DNA from: Flavobacteriaceae bacterium
GTDB taxonomy: Bacteria > Bacteroidota > Bacteroidia > Flavobacteriales > Flavobacteriaceae
Reading direction: 5' to 3'
DNA: 51,507 bases
NCBI GenBank assembly: GCA_002723295.1
Contig: PBNP01000027.1
Span: 72,006-123,512 of the forward strand
The number at the start of each line of letters is the position of its first letter. Position 1 is the stretch's first letter. Positions 19,565 to 28,698 of this stretch are shown in pieces. The notes under the pieces were generated by a model that was not told the origin of the DNA, did not search any database, and saw only the letters and a list, made by a program, of their open reading frames with translations. The position numbers were made by a program, and so were the translations under genes.

Positions 19565-20206
19565 ATGGATGAAAATTTATTAAGTAAAAGACTAAAAAGT
19601 AAAATAGCAATGCATATGCTTTTCGGATTAGGAGGAGCAGTTGTAATTATTGGTGCACTTTTCAAAATTTTGCACCTGGAGATTGGACCGATTACCGGAG
19701 GTCTGGTTTTAGGCCTTGGTTTAGGTACTGAAGAATTAATTTTTACAGTATCTGCATTAAATACTGGTGAAATTAAAGAAGAGCATGAAGATTTTGTAAA
19801 GAAAATTAAAGGAGGTGGAGGAGCTAAGCCATCTGGTGGAGGTCCTGGATTATCTTCTAAAATAGATGCTTTAATGAGAGAGGCTAAACTTGATGTTAGT
19901 GTTATGAATAATTTGACTTCAAGCATCAAGAAGCTAGAAGCTTCTGCTAAAGCCCTTGAGCCTGCTACTAGTGCAGCCTCATCATCTTCTAAATATTCTG
20001 AACAGTTAGATAAAGCTGCTTCTCAATTGGATGAATTGAACAAAATATATGCATCTAAAGTTAAAGGTTCTGAAAATAGATCAGACATTAGAGATAAAAT
20101 GGAAGCTGATATTACCCATCTTAAAAAGCAAATGGAATCACTTTCTTCTAATTTAGCTTCTTTGAATGATGTTTATGGAGGAATGCTTTCTGCAATGAAA
20201 AAGTAA
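19565..20206 (+). CDS. gldL: T9SS/gliding motor protein GldL
   Basis: GldL is the inner-membrane stator-like part of the proton-driven GldLM motor that powers type IX secretion and gliding. The 213-residue protein has two membrane helices (about 16-36 and 41-61). The second holds acidic residues (E56, E57) of the kind essential for proton use in characterised GldL. A Gly-rich linker and a long Ala/Ser/Leu-rich helical cytoplasmic domain follow. The gene lies 58 bases after gldK. Confidence 0.96.
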   Translation: MDENLLSKRLKSKIAMHMLFGLGGAVVIIGALFKILHLEIGPITGGLVLGLGLGTEELIFTVSALNTGEIKEEHEDFVKKIKGGGGAKPSGGGPGLSSKIDALMREAKLDVSVMNNLTSSIKKLEASAKALEPATSAASSSSKYSEQLDKAASQLDELNKIYASKVKGSENRSDIRDKMEADITHLKKQMESLSSNLASLNDVYGGMLSAMKK

Positions 20207-20235
20207 ATAATTATATATTATAAAAAACTAAAAAA

Positions 20236-21819
20236 ATGGCAGGAGCTAAAGAAACACCTAGACAGAAACTAATAAGCTTGATGTATTTAGTTTTCATAAC
20301 TATGCTTGCATTGAATGTAAGTAAAGAGGTTCTGGATGGGTTTGGACAAATGTTTAAGAAAATTCAATCTTCTAATGTAAGGTTGTCTGATAGTAACGAG
20401 ACTTATTACAAAAAAATAGAAGTTAATGCTCAGGAAAAAGAAGGAAAGTGGATAGGACATGATAGGACAGCAAAACAAATAAGAAAAGAAGCAAATGAGT
20501 TTTATAATTATATTCAATCAACAAAAGATGAAATCACTAAATCTCAAAGAGTAGAGGACCCAGAACTTGAAAACTTTAGAGTAATGGATAAAGGAGAGGC
20601 TTTAGATCTTATATTTTTTGAAGCGAACGGTGTATCTGAAGAAGGTGAAAAATTTATACAAATGATTATGAATTTCACAGGTCATGTTGTTCAGGTGTTT
20701 GGATCTCAATACCCCCAATACATTGAACTAGTTGAAAATCGTTTTTATGTAGGAGATCAGAATAATAATGTTACAAACAAAGATGGCGTTTCTCAACCAT
20801 GGTTAGATTATCAATTCGGTGGTATGCCATTGATTACTTCTTTGGCTAAATTAACTATGATGCAAAGTGATATTCGTGCAACTGAGGCGGATATGCTTAA
20901 CGCTCTTTTAGGTAAAGAATTAGAGGTAGAATCAAAAGTAAATGAAGACAACTATATTACTCTTCTTAAAACAGAAAAAGGTGCTTATTATCAAGGAGAA
21001 GTATTTGATGGTAGTGTTATTCTAGGAAGAAAAGGAGGTGCTCAAAACCCTAATTCTGTAGAATTGACAATTGATGGAAATAAACTTGTTGAAAGCGATT
21101 ATGAGCTTATCCCAGGTGGTGTAAAATTAAATGTTACTACTGGGGCTCCCGGTGATCATGAAATTGAAGGAAGCTTAATTTTTTTAAATGAAGGCGAAGA
21201 GTCTAGGATAAGTGTAAAACAATCTTTTCCAGTTATTTCTAAGCCCAATGCTGCAGTTATTTCTGCTGATAAAATGAATGTGGTTTATCGTGGAGTATCA
21301 AATCCGATGACTATATCTATCCCTGGTATTGCGCCTGCTAAAGTTTCAGCATCTGCACCTGGACTTAGGAAGCGAAGTGGTTCAAAATACACAATGAATC
21401 CTGGTAAAGGAAGAGAAGTTGTTATAAGGGCTAGCGGAACACTTCCTGATGGACAAAAAATTTCAACTAACTCTAAATTTAGAATTAAAGATATTCCTAG
21501 GCCAACTGGAACAGTAAGGGGTGAAACAGGAAATATTAATATTCGAAAATCTGGTCTTGAGATATCAACAATAGGAGCTGTTTTGGAAGATTTTGATTTT
21601 GATATTAAATTAAGAACAAAAAGCTTCAAATTTAAAGTTCCTGGTCAACCCACTATTACAGTAAATGGAAGTAAGCTAAATGCTAAAGCTAAAACTGCTT
21701 TAAAAAGAGCAAAAGTTGGTTCGACTGTTCAAATTTTTGATGTAAAGGTTGAAAACCCTTCTAATAAAAATTACAAGTTTAAAAAAGTTTCACCAGTGAT
21801 GTGTGATATTTCAGGATAA
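20236..21819 (+). CDS. gldM: T9SS/gliding motor protein GldM
   Basis: GldM is anchored by a single N-terminal helix (about 13-30, following MAGAKETPRQK) that packs with GldL, and extends through the periplasm to the GldK/GldN ring. The 527-residue length is normal. The protein is followed by the typical series of periplasmic beta domains (for example the segment ending in PFQ-like KVSPVMCDISG). It is 29 bases downstream of gldL and 6 bases before gldN. Confidence 0.97.
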   Translation: MAGAKETPRQKLISLMYLVFITMLALNVSKEVLDGFGQMFKKIQSSNVRLSDSNETYYKKIEVNAQEKEGKWIGHDRTAKQIRKEANEFYNYIQSTKDEITKSQRVEDPELENFRVMDKGEALDLIFFEANGVSEEGEKFIQMIMNFTGHVVQVFGSQYPQYIELVENRFYVGDQNNNVTNKDGVSQPWLDYQFGGMPLITSLAKLTMMQSDIRATEADMLNALLGKELEVESKVNEDNYITLLKTEKGAYYQGEVFDGSVILGRKGGAQNPNSVELTIDGNKLVESDYELIPGGVKLNVTTGAPGDHEIEGSLIFLNEGEESRISVKQSFPVISKPNAAVISADKMNVVYRGVSNPMTISIPGIAPAKVSASAPGLRKRSGSKYTMNPGKGREVVIRASGTLPDGQKISTNSKFRIKDIPRPTGTVRGETGNINIRKSGLEISTIGAVLEDFDFDIKLRTKSFKFKVPGQPTITVNGSKLNAKAKTALKRAKVGSTVQIFDVKVENPSNKNYKFKKVSPVMCDISG

Positions 21820-21825
21820 TTTTAT

Positions 21826-22722
21826 ATGAGACTAAATCTATATTTAACTTTTTCTTTTTTTATTGGCAGCATTGCTTTTGTTGTAGCTCAAGCCAATTTA
21901 CTTAATGCTAAAATTCCTCAAGAAGTAGGTAAATTCAATGAGCAACAATTAATTACAAATGACAATGCTCCTCTTGAATATGGTTATGTTGATGATCGAG
22001 ATGTAATGTGGTCAAAAACCATATGGGAGATTGTAGATTTAGATGAAAGAATTAATTTTCCTTACTACTATCCAACAGACACTCTTAACTTGGGGACTGA
22101 CAGAAGATCTTTATTTGATGTACTATTAAATAATATTAGGAAAGAAAATATTACAGAGGTTTATGGTTCATCATATTTTTTAGAAAAGAAAAGTGTTCAA
22201 GATGTTAACGAGTCACTTATTTCTATTGACACACTTGAAATGGGTATAGAACAATTAAATGCAGGCGAAGAATTAGACCCACAGTTTGTTAGAACATCAG
22301 AAATTACTTCTCGTCAGATAAGGCAATATAAGATCAAAGGCACATGGTATTTTGATAAAAGACTGGGTGAGCTTAAATATAGAATGCTTGGAATTTGTCC
22401 GGTAGCTCCAGATGTTTCATTTCTTGATGCTCCTGAAGAGGAACAAGATCTTGTTGAGTTATTTTGGGTATGGTTTCCAAGTGCAAGATCATCACTTAAT
22501 AGATACAATGTTTTTAACCATAAGAATGCATCCCAACCTATAACTTTTGATTTGATGTTAAATACCCGACGTTTTAATTCTATAATTTATAAAGAAGAAA
22601 ATACATATGAAGATAGACTTATTGCAGATTATATTTATGAAGATGCATTACGTCAACTTTTAGAATCCGAAAGAATTAGAAATGTTATTCGTGATTATGA
22701 ACAGGATATGTGGAGTAATTAA
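21826..22722 (+). CDS. gldN: T9SS/gliding motility protein GldN
   Basis: GldN is a periplasmic protein that forms the T9SS ring with GldK and is required for secretion of adhesins and chitinase in characterised flavobacteria. The 298-residue protein has a signal peptide (cleavage near VVAQA) and the family segments DDRDVMWSKTIWEIVDLDER and YKIKGTWYFDKRLGELKYR. It is the last gene of gldKLMN and is followed by a strong terminator. Confidence 0.97.
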   Translation: MRLNLYLTFSFFIGSIAFVVAQANLLNAKIPQEVGKFNEQQLITNDNAPLEYGYVDDRDVMWSKTIWEIVDLDERINFPYYYPTDTLNLGTDRRSLFDVLLNNIRKENITEVYGSSYFLEKKSVQDVNESLISIDTLEMGIEQLNAGEELDPQFVRTSEITSRQIRQYKIKGTWYFDKRLGELKYRMLGICPVAPDVSFLDAPEEEQDLVELFWVWFPSARSSLNRYNVFNHKNASQPITFDLMLNTRRFNSIIYKEENTYEDRLIADYIYEDALRQLLESERIRNVIRDYEQDMWSN

Positions 22723-22750
22723 ATAATATTAATTCGTTATTAATAATTAA

Positions 22751-22778
22751 AAAAGCCCCAATTTTGGGGTTTTTTTTT
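22751..22778 (+). terminator. Intrinsic terminator of gldKLMN
   Basis: A perfect stem CCCCAA/TTGGGG (22756-22761, 22764-22769) with a 2-base centre is extended by A/T pairs and followed by nine Ts. The A-run on the left also permits weak function on the other strand. Confidence 0.92.
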
Positions 22779-22815
22779 ATTTACTGGGTTATATATTTGC
22801 ATCATATTTTTTAAA

Positions 22816-24975
22816 ATGAGATATTGTCATTTACTTTTGATTATAATTTCACTGGAAATTTATGGTCAAAATCTAGAACCAATTAATTTTGATGGTATTG
22901 TTGATATTGATGAGTGGGCTAATTTTCCTTCTTATGATATCTCATATGAAATTCAGCCTGGAAATAACATACTCCCCCCATATAAAACAAAAGCTTTTAT
23001 CGCCTATTCTAAAACACATATGTATGTTGGGTTTAATGCTGAAGCACCTAAAGATCAATTAAGAAGTGCGATTCGAAACAGAGACCAGGTGTTTCAAGAT
23101 GATCGTGTAGCAGTATGTATTGATACTTTTCGTGATGGTAGATATATGATTTGTCTAGGAAGTAATGCTAATAATATTCAATTTGATTTAAAGTTTGCAA
23201 CTGATGATATTGACACGACGTATGATGTAAATTTTGAAAATAAAACTCAATTAACTGATACGGGATATGATGTAGAATTGAAAATCCCATTCTCCGCATA
23301 TCAATTTAAAAATGAGTCAGAATTAATATGGAAAATTGCTTTTTTTAGAACAAGCTTTACAAATGGAAAAGAAAGTTTAAGTCAAAACTATGCTATTGAT
23401 AGAAATAATCCTTGTTTTGCTTGTCAAGTTAAAACTGAAGTAAAATTTAATGATATTGAGCCAGAACTGAGGTTTAATATTATACCTTACATTTATAGTG
23501 GAATTCAAGGTCAAAAAAATCAAAATTCAATTCAATTTGGAGAACCAGAATTTAATATTGGAATAAGTGGAAGGACAGACTTAAGCTATTCAACTTCTAT
23601 AGAATATACTATTAACCCAGATTTTTCTCAAGTAGAAGCAGATGTTTCTCAAATTGATGTAAATGCTACTTTCGCTCTTTTCTATCCTGAGCGAAGACCT
23701 TATTTTAATGAAGGAGCTGATTTAGTTAATTCTGAACTTAGCACAGTTTACACAAGAATGATAAATCAACCAATACTCTCTACAAAATTGATTCATCAAG
23801 ATAAAAAACAGCGAATATATTGGTTAGCTGCATATGACACAAAAACAGCATATATAATTGGAGGAGAAAACCAATCATATAGTGGGGAGGGTAATGAGAA
23901 CTTTTCAAATATATTAAGGTATCAAAGAAATTATGATAAAGGATCAAATATTGGTGCTTTAATTACAAATAGAATTTTAAAAGATGGTGGGAATGATCAC
24001 ACTCTGGGTTTATCTGGCCGTCATCAATTTCTAGAATCATATACTCTAAATTTTGAATTAAATAAAAGTATTACTAATGAGCCTGATAATGATTGGATTA
24101 ATGAAGAGGGGGTTATTAAAAATAGATCATTAAAGTTAGATGGTGAGTCTTATAGTGGAGATGCTTTTCTGTTTAACTTTAGAAGAACTACGGTAAACTG
24201 GGAATCAGCTATTGGTTATGAACAACTATCACCGCTTTATAGGACACCTCTTGGATTTGCTATTCAGAATGCTTCCAAAAACATATACTTCAATCAAAAT
24301 TATATTTATTATGGTGAGAATTTCATTCAAAATGCTAGACTGGGAGCATATTTTGACTGGCAATTCAATTATTTTAATGTTCAAAAAAATGGAGGAATTG
24401 GGTTTGAAGCTGAATTGGTAATGCAGAATAATTTAGAAACTGCATTCGAATTTGGATATCAATTTAATAATGAATTTGAAGGTTTTAATGCAAAAGATTT
24501 GAATTTTGTAGACTGGTCATTAGATTATAATCCATCTGAAAAAATTAGATTAAGATTTGGAATTGAAATAGGTGAGGAAATTGGATTTAATTTAGATGAA
24601 TTGGCTTTAGGAGATAAATTAAATTTCAGAACATTTAATTCCTTTCAATTATCAGATAAATTTAGAATTAGTCCAATTTTAAGATATAATGAGTTAAGAA
24701 ATAAGGTGGATGGATCATTGTATTATAAAGGATATATAACTAGAATTAATTTAAATTACCAGTTTAATAGAGACTTTTCAGTTAGGTTAATTGCAGAATA
24801 TGATGATTTTGATAAAACCATTTTTTCTCAACCATTAATTAAATGGAATCCTAACCCATTCACTTTGTTTTATGTTGGAGGAAATATCGGTTACAGTAGA
24901 GTTGAGACTAATAAAAGATATACTTCTGAATCAGCACAGTTTTATTTTAAATTTCAATATTTAATTGGAAATTAG
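22816..24975 (+). CDS. CBM9-like/DUF5916 outer-membrane protein
   Basis: The 719-residue protein has a signal peptide (ending near IYGQN), a CBM9-like beta-sandwich (about 25-200; FDGIVDIDEWANFP, MYVGFNAEAP, DDRVAVCIDTFRDGR) and a large C-terminal DUF5916-type beta-barrel region (ERRPYFNEGADL...). The family is widespread in Bacteroidota, but its function is not established; a glycan or surface-envelope role is possible. A TATATTTG box at 22792-22799 may be its -7 element. Its stop codon overlaps that of the convergent trxB. Confidence 0.85.
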   Translation: MRYCHLLLIIISLEIYGQNLEPINFDGIVDIDEWANFPSYDISYEIQPGNNILPPYKTKAFIAYSKTHMYVGFNAEAPKDQLRSAIRNRDQVFQDDRVAVCIDTFRDGRYMICLGSNANNIQFDLKFATDDIDTTYDVNFENKTQLTDTGYDVELKIPFSAYQFKNESELIWKIAFFRTSFTNGKESLSQNYAIDRNNPCFACQVKTEVKFNDIEPELRFNIIPYIYSGIQGQKNQNSIQFGEPEFNIGISGRTDLSYSTSIEYTINPDFSQVEADVSQIDVNATFALFYPERRPYFNEGADLVNSELSTVYTRMINQPILSTKLIHQDKKQRIYWLAAYDTKTAYIIGGENQSYSGEGNENFSNILRYQRNYDKGSNIGALITNRILKDGGNDHTLGLSGRHQFLESYTLNFELNKSITNEPDNDWINEEGVIKNRSLKLDGESYSGDAFLFNFRRTTVNWESAIGYEQLSPLYRTPLGFAIQNASKNIYFNQNYIYYGENFIQNARLGAYFDWQFNYFNVQKNGGIGFEAELVMQNNLETAFEFGYQFNNEFEGFNAKDLNFVDWSLDYNPSEKIRLRFGIEIGEEIGFNLDELALGDKLNFRTFNSFQLSDKFRISPILRYNELRNKVDGSLYYKGYITRINLNYQFNRDFSVRLIAEYDDFDKTIFSQPLIKWNPNPFTLFYVGGNIGYSRVETNKRYTSESAQFYFKFQYLIGN

Positions 24976-25910
24976 ACTTTTAGACCATTAATATATCGTT
25001 CAGCATCTAAAGCAGCCATACAGCCTGTTCCAGCGGCAGTTACTGCCTGTCTATAATCTTTATCCTGCACATCCCCAGAAGCAAAAACGCCCGGCATATT
25101 GGTTTTAGTAGTTTTAGATTTAGTTATTATATATCCAAAGTTGTCCATTTCTAATTGCTCTTTAAAAATATCTGTATTTGGTTTATGGCCTATTGCAATA
25201 AAAAGACCATTTATTGATATTTCTTCTTTTTTACCAGTTTTGTTATTGATAATTCTAATTCCTTCAACTACTTGATCTCCTATAACCTCATCTATTTCAG
25301 TAAAATATCTTAGATAAATATTATTGGCTTTATTGACTCTGTGTTGCATAGCTTTAGAGGCTCTCATTTCACCTTTTCTTACAAGCATTGTAACTTTATT
25401 ACAAATATTTGCCAAATATGTTGCTTCCTCTGCGGCTGTATCTCCTCCGCCAACAATTGCTACATCTTGTCCTTTATAAAAAAAACCATCACAAACAGCA
25501 CATGCAGAAACACCACCTCCAATAAGACGTTGTTCACTTTCTATTCCTAGATATTTTGCAGTAGCTCCAGTACTAATTATAATTGTTTGGGCTTTTAATT
25601 CCGTTCCATCATCGACCCAAGCTTTATGTATACCTCCAACTTTGTTTGATAATTCAACTTTATTTATATGTCCAATTCTTACATCAGTACCAAATCTTTC
25701 TGCCTGCTTTTGAAGTTCTTGCATCATTTCAGGACCGTTTACCCCATCTGGATATCCAGGAAAATTATCAACATCAGTAGTTGTGGTAAGTTGTCCACCT
25801 GGTTCCAAGCCAGTATAAACAATTGGTTTTAAATCAGCTCTTGCAGCATATATTGCTGCTGTATATCCGGCTGGTCCACTCCCAATAATTAAATTTTTTA
25901 TAATTTCCAT
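24972..25910 (-). CDS. trxB: Thioredoxin reductase
   Basis: TrxB transfers electrons from NADPH through FAD and a redox disulfide to thioredoxin. The FAD motif GSGPAGYTAAIYAARA is at residues 10-25, the active-site CAVC at 137-140, the NADPH motif GGGDTAAEEA follows, and the C-terminal FAD motif is ASGDVQD. I start at the ATG at 25910 (MEIIKNLIIG); a TTG five codons upstream is also in frame but adds nothing conserved. A TACATTTG box (25947-25940) is a likely -7 element. Confidence 0.97.
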   Translation of the reverse strand: MEIIKNLIIGSGPAGYTAAIYAARADLKPIVYTGLEPGGQLTTTTDVDNFPGYPDGVNGPEMMQELQKQAERFGTDVRIGHINKVELSNKVGGIHKAWVDDGTELKAQTIIISTGATAKYLGIESEQRLIGGGVSACAVCDGFFYKGQDVAIVGGGDTAAEEATYLANICNKVTMLVRKGEMRASKAMQHRVNKANNIYLRYFTEIDEVIGDQVVEGIRIINNKTGKKEEISINGLFIAIGHKPNTDIFKEQLEMDNFGYIITKSKTTKTNMPGVFASGDVQDKDYRQAVTAAGTGCMAALDAERYINGLKV

Positions 25911-26011
25911 TACTTGTAAAGTCAATTTATAAATGTTTTCAAATGTAAAATATAATGTTAAGCAAATGGAGTGTTTGTAATAACTATTATCTATCTGTTA
26001 ATAAATTAATA

Positions 26012-26725
26012 TTAATCAATATTTAAAATATTATAAGTGTAGGTTGCAAGTAGAGTCATTTTTGTTTGATTTTTATTCACTCTATAACTTTCTCTTTTAA
26101 AGTGAAAAACAAGTTCAGATTTGTAGTTAAAATCTGTTGTGTAAATTAAACTAATTCTATCATTATGATTAACCTCAGTAGCGATTAAAAGAAAAGACTT
26201 CGTGTCAAAATAAAATTTCCATTTATCATTACTCATTTTATAATCAACTTTTATGACATAAGCCTCCTTATTATTTGGCAAATTTTTCTTTCCATTATAA
26301 CTAATTATAGCTTGAGTATCTTTTAATTTAATTGGTTGCCAAAAAACATAAAAAGCTGCATCCAATACTGATTTAGCCTTAATTATCTCCTCATTATTAA
26401 TTATGGTTTTGCCATCTTGAAATACTTCAATACCATTTCCATTAGTTCGTAAAGTTTTGCCATTTGAAACAATTGTTGTTAAAAAAGGGTAAAATTCGTG
26501 TGTTATTTCTTGTATTATTTTAGATTTAATATCTCCTGTTTTAGTATAGCTAATTGTTGTTTTAAGATATTTAATCTGATTTATTTTTTTCCAATTTTCT
26601 TCACCACCATGAGCCAATAAAGATTTTTCAAGAATGTAATCAGCAGTTATGTTTTGAGAAAAAACTTTAATAAAAAAGATTAAGTAAAAAAATATAAATA
26701 ACTTAATTGTAAAGTGATTTTTCAT
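26012..26725 (-). CDS. Exported LolA-like hypothetical protein
   Basis: The 237-residue protein has a signal peptide (about 1-23, ending FSQ) and then DYILEKSLLAHGGEENWKKINQIKYLKT, a beginning common in Bacteroidota proteins with a LolA/RseB-like half-barrel fold. The alternating hydrophobic pattern of the rest fits an antiparallel sheet. No catalytic motif is evident and the function is unknown. Only 36 bases separate its start from the divergent DUF4440-like gene, so their promoters must overlap. Confidence 0.7.
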   Translation of the reverse strand: MKNHFTIKLFIFFYLIFFIKVFSQNITADYILEKSLLAHGGEENWKKINQIKYLKTTISYTKTGDIKSKIIQEITHEFYPFLTTIVSNGKTLRTNGNGIEVFQDGKTIINNEEIIKAKSVLDAAFYVFWQPIKLKDTQAIISYNGKKNLPNNKEAYVIKVDYKMSNDKWKFYFDTKSFLLIATEVNHNDRISLIYTTDFNYKSELVFHFKRESYRVNKNQTKMTLLATYTYNILNID

Positions 26726-26761
26726 TTTAATTGTAAATTGGAAAGTTAATCAATTTTTGAG

Positions 26762-27253
26762 ATGATAAGATTTGTATTAATAATTATAATTACCTTATTA
26801 ATTCCATTTAAGTCCCTAGCTCAATCTATATTAAAAGATAATGATGAGAAATCTATCATTGGTGTTTTGAAAGCTCAGCAAAATGCATGGAATGAAGGAA
26901 ACATAGAGGAATTTATGAAAGGCTATATCAAATCTAAGAATCTTGTCTTTAATAGTTCAACAGGACCTCATTTTGGATGGCTTTCAGTAAGAGATAGGTA
27001 TAAATGGCGATACCCAACTAAGGAAAGAATGGGAAAATTAACTTTTAAAGTTCAAAAAATATCTAGTGTTTCAGAAAATGTGGCTCAATTATTAGGAAAG
27101 TTTAATTTATTTTTTCCTAGTAAATGTTTCAAAATATTTAAAAATTTTAAAAACTGTGAAGATCAAGAAATTAATGGATTTTTTACTTTATTATGGGTGA
27201 AAACTGAAAATGGTTGGTTAATTTTGAGCGATCACACTTCAAGAGCAGATTAA
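26762..27253 (+). CDS. Exported DUF4440/SnoaL-like (NTF2-fold) protein
   Basis: A 163-residue protein with a signal peptide (about 1-20, SLAQ) and an NTF2-like fold: IIGVLKAQQNAWNEGNIEEFMKGY is the typical first helix pair of DUF4440/SnoaL-like domains. Its C-terminal WVKTENGWLILSDHTS is also characteristic. No enzymatic residues can be assigned. It ends 2 bases before the transporter gene, so the two are probably cotranscribed. Confidence 0.78.
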   Translation: MIRFVLIIIITLLIPFKSLAQSILKDNDEKSIIGVLKAQQNAWNEGNIEEFMKGYIKSKNLVFNSSTGPHFGWLSVRDRYKWRYPTKERMGKLTFKVQKISSVSENVAQLLGKFNLFFPSKCFKIFKNFKNCEDQEINGFFTLLWVKTENGWLILSDHTSRAD

Positions 27254-27255
27254 TT

Positions 27256-28698
27256 ATGTTTACAAAAGAACGTATTGGGCTTATTTTAGGACCACTTACT
27301 TTTATTTTAATACAATTTATACCTATTTATGATTTAAGCCCTGAAGGAAAAAACGTTTTAGCCACTGCAGTATGGATGGCTATTTGGTGGGTTTTAGAAT
27401 CAGTAGATATTGCTGTAACAGCTTTATTACCTATAGTTTTGTTCCCTTTAACCGAATCTCTTTCAATTGCAGAAACAACATCTCAATATGGACACAACTT
27501 GGTTTTTCTTTATTTGGGTGGATTTATAATTGCTATAGCTATAGAGAGGTGGAACTTGCATAAACGAATTGCCTTAAACATAATATCAGCAATGGGAACT
27601 AAAATTGACCTTATTATTTTAGGGTTTATGATTTCTACAGCAATCCTTTCAATGTTTATTTCCAATACAGCCACAACAGTTATGATGTTACCAATTGCTA
27701 TTGCGATTATCAAGCAACTTGATGACAATCCATCAACAATAATAAATGAAAATAAAGAATTTGGTAAAGCTCTTTTATTAGCTGTAGCATATAGTGCCTC
27801 TATTGGAGGTATTGCAACTTTATTTGGAACCCCACCTAATATGGTATTAAAAGGAATTGTAGAGACAAATTTTGGATATAAAATCACTTTCATAGATTGG
27901 TTAATGGTTGGTTTTCCAATTTCAGTCATTCTTCTTTTTTTGTGTTGGATTTATATGACACGAAAAGCTTATAATTTTGCTGGAAGGGACTTTTCACTAG
28001 GTAAAAATGAAATTACTAGTTTAAAACAAGGTTTAGGAAAAATTTCTGTTGAAGAAAAAAGGGTGGCAATTATTTTTATTTTAACAGCATTATGTTGGAT
28101 TTTTAGATCAAAATTAGAACTTATATTACCAGGAATTGATGATACTGTTATTGCTATTACTTTTGGATTAGTTCTCTTTATTGTTCCAACAAAGAATAGA
28201 CAAAGAGCACTTATTACATGGAGAGAAGCAGTTACCCTTCCTTGGGGAGTAATAATATTATTTGGAGGAGGCATGGCATTAGCAAAGGGATTTGTTGATT
28301 CAGGATTATCGAATTGGTTTGGAAATAATCTATCAGCACTCCAAGGATTACCAGTAATATTAATTATTTTAAGCATTGTTGCAGCTGTCAATTTTCTTAC
28401 TGAAATGACTTCAAATCTAGCTACAACAGCCATGTTACTTCCTGTTCTGGCCGCTTTGGGATTGCAAATGAATATTGATCCTTTGATATTAATGATTGGT
28501 GCAACTATAGCTGCCTCCTGTGCTTTTATGCTTCCTGTAGCTACTCCTCCAAATGCAATTGTTTTTGGAGCAGGTTATTTGCGTATTCCTGATATGGTGG
28601 AAAAAGGATTCAGAATGAATTTTATCTCAATAATTATAATTACTGCAATGGTTTACTTCCTTGTTCCTGCTCTTTTGACTTTTTCTATAGAGGGATAA
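27256..28698 (+). CDS. SLC13/DASS-family sodium:dicarboxylate (anion) symporter
   Basis: The 480-residue membrane protein has about 11 to 13 helices and the two inverted-repeat SNT sodium/substrate motifs of the family: SNTATTVMMLPIA and SNLATTAMLLPV. The family takes up succinate, malate, citrate or sulfate with Na+. The substrate cannot be read from the sequence. I prefer the ATG at 27256 (MFTKERIGLI), 2 bases after the upstream stop, to an in-frame TTG at 27214 inside that gene. It ends at the base before the convergent oxidase gene. Confidence 0.93.
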   Translation: MFTKERIGLILGPLTFILIQFIPIYDLSPEGKNVLATAVWMAIWWVLESVDIAVTALLPIVLFPLTESLSIAETTSQYGHNLVFLYLGGFIIAIAIERWNLHKRIALNIISAMGTKIDLIILGFMISTAILSMFISNTATTVMMLPIAIAIIKQLDDNPSTIINENKEFGKALLLAVAYSASIGGIATLFGTPPNMVLKGIVETNFGYKITFIDWLMVGFPISVILLFLCWIYMTRKAYNFAGRDFSLGKNEITSLKQGLGKISVEEKRVAIIFILTALCWIFRSKLELILPGIDDTVIAITFGLVLFIVPTKNRQRALITWREAVTLPWGVIILFGGGMALAKGFVDSGLSNWFGNNLSALQGLPVILIILSIVAAVNFLTEMTSNLATTAMLLPVLAALGLQMNIDPLILMIGATIAASCAFMLPVATPPNAIVFGAGYLRIPDMVEKGFRMNFISIIIITAMVYFLVPALLTFSIEG

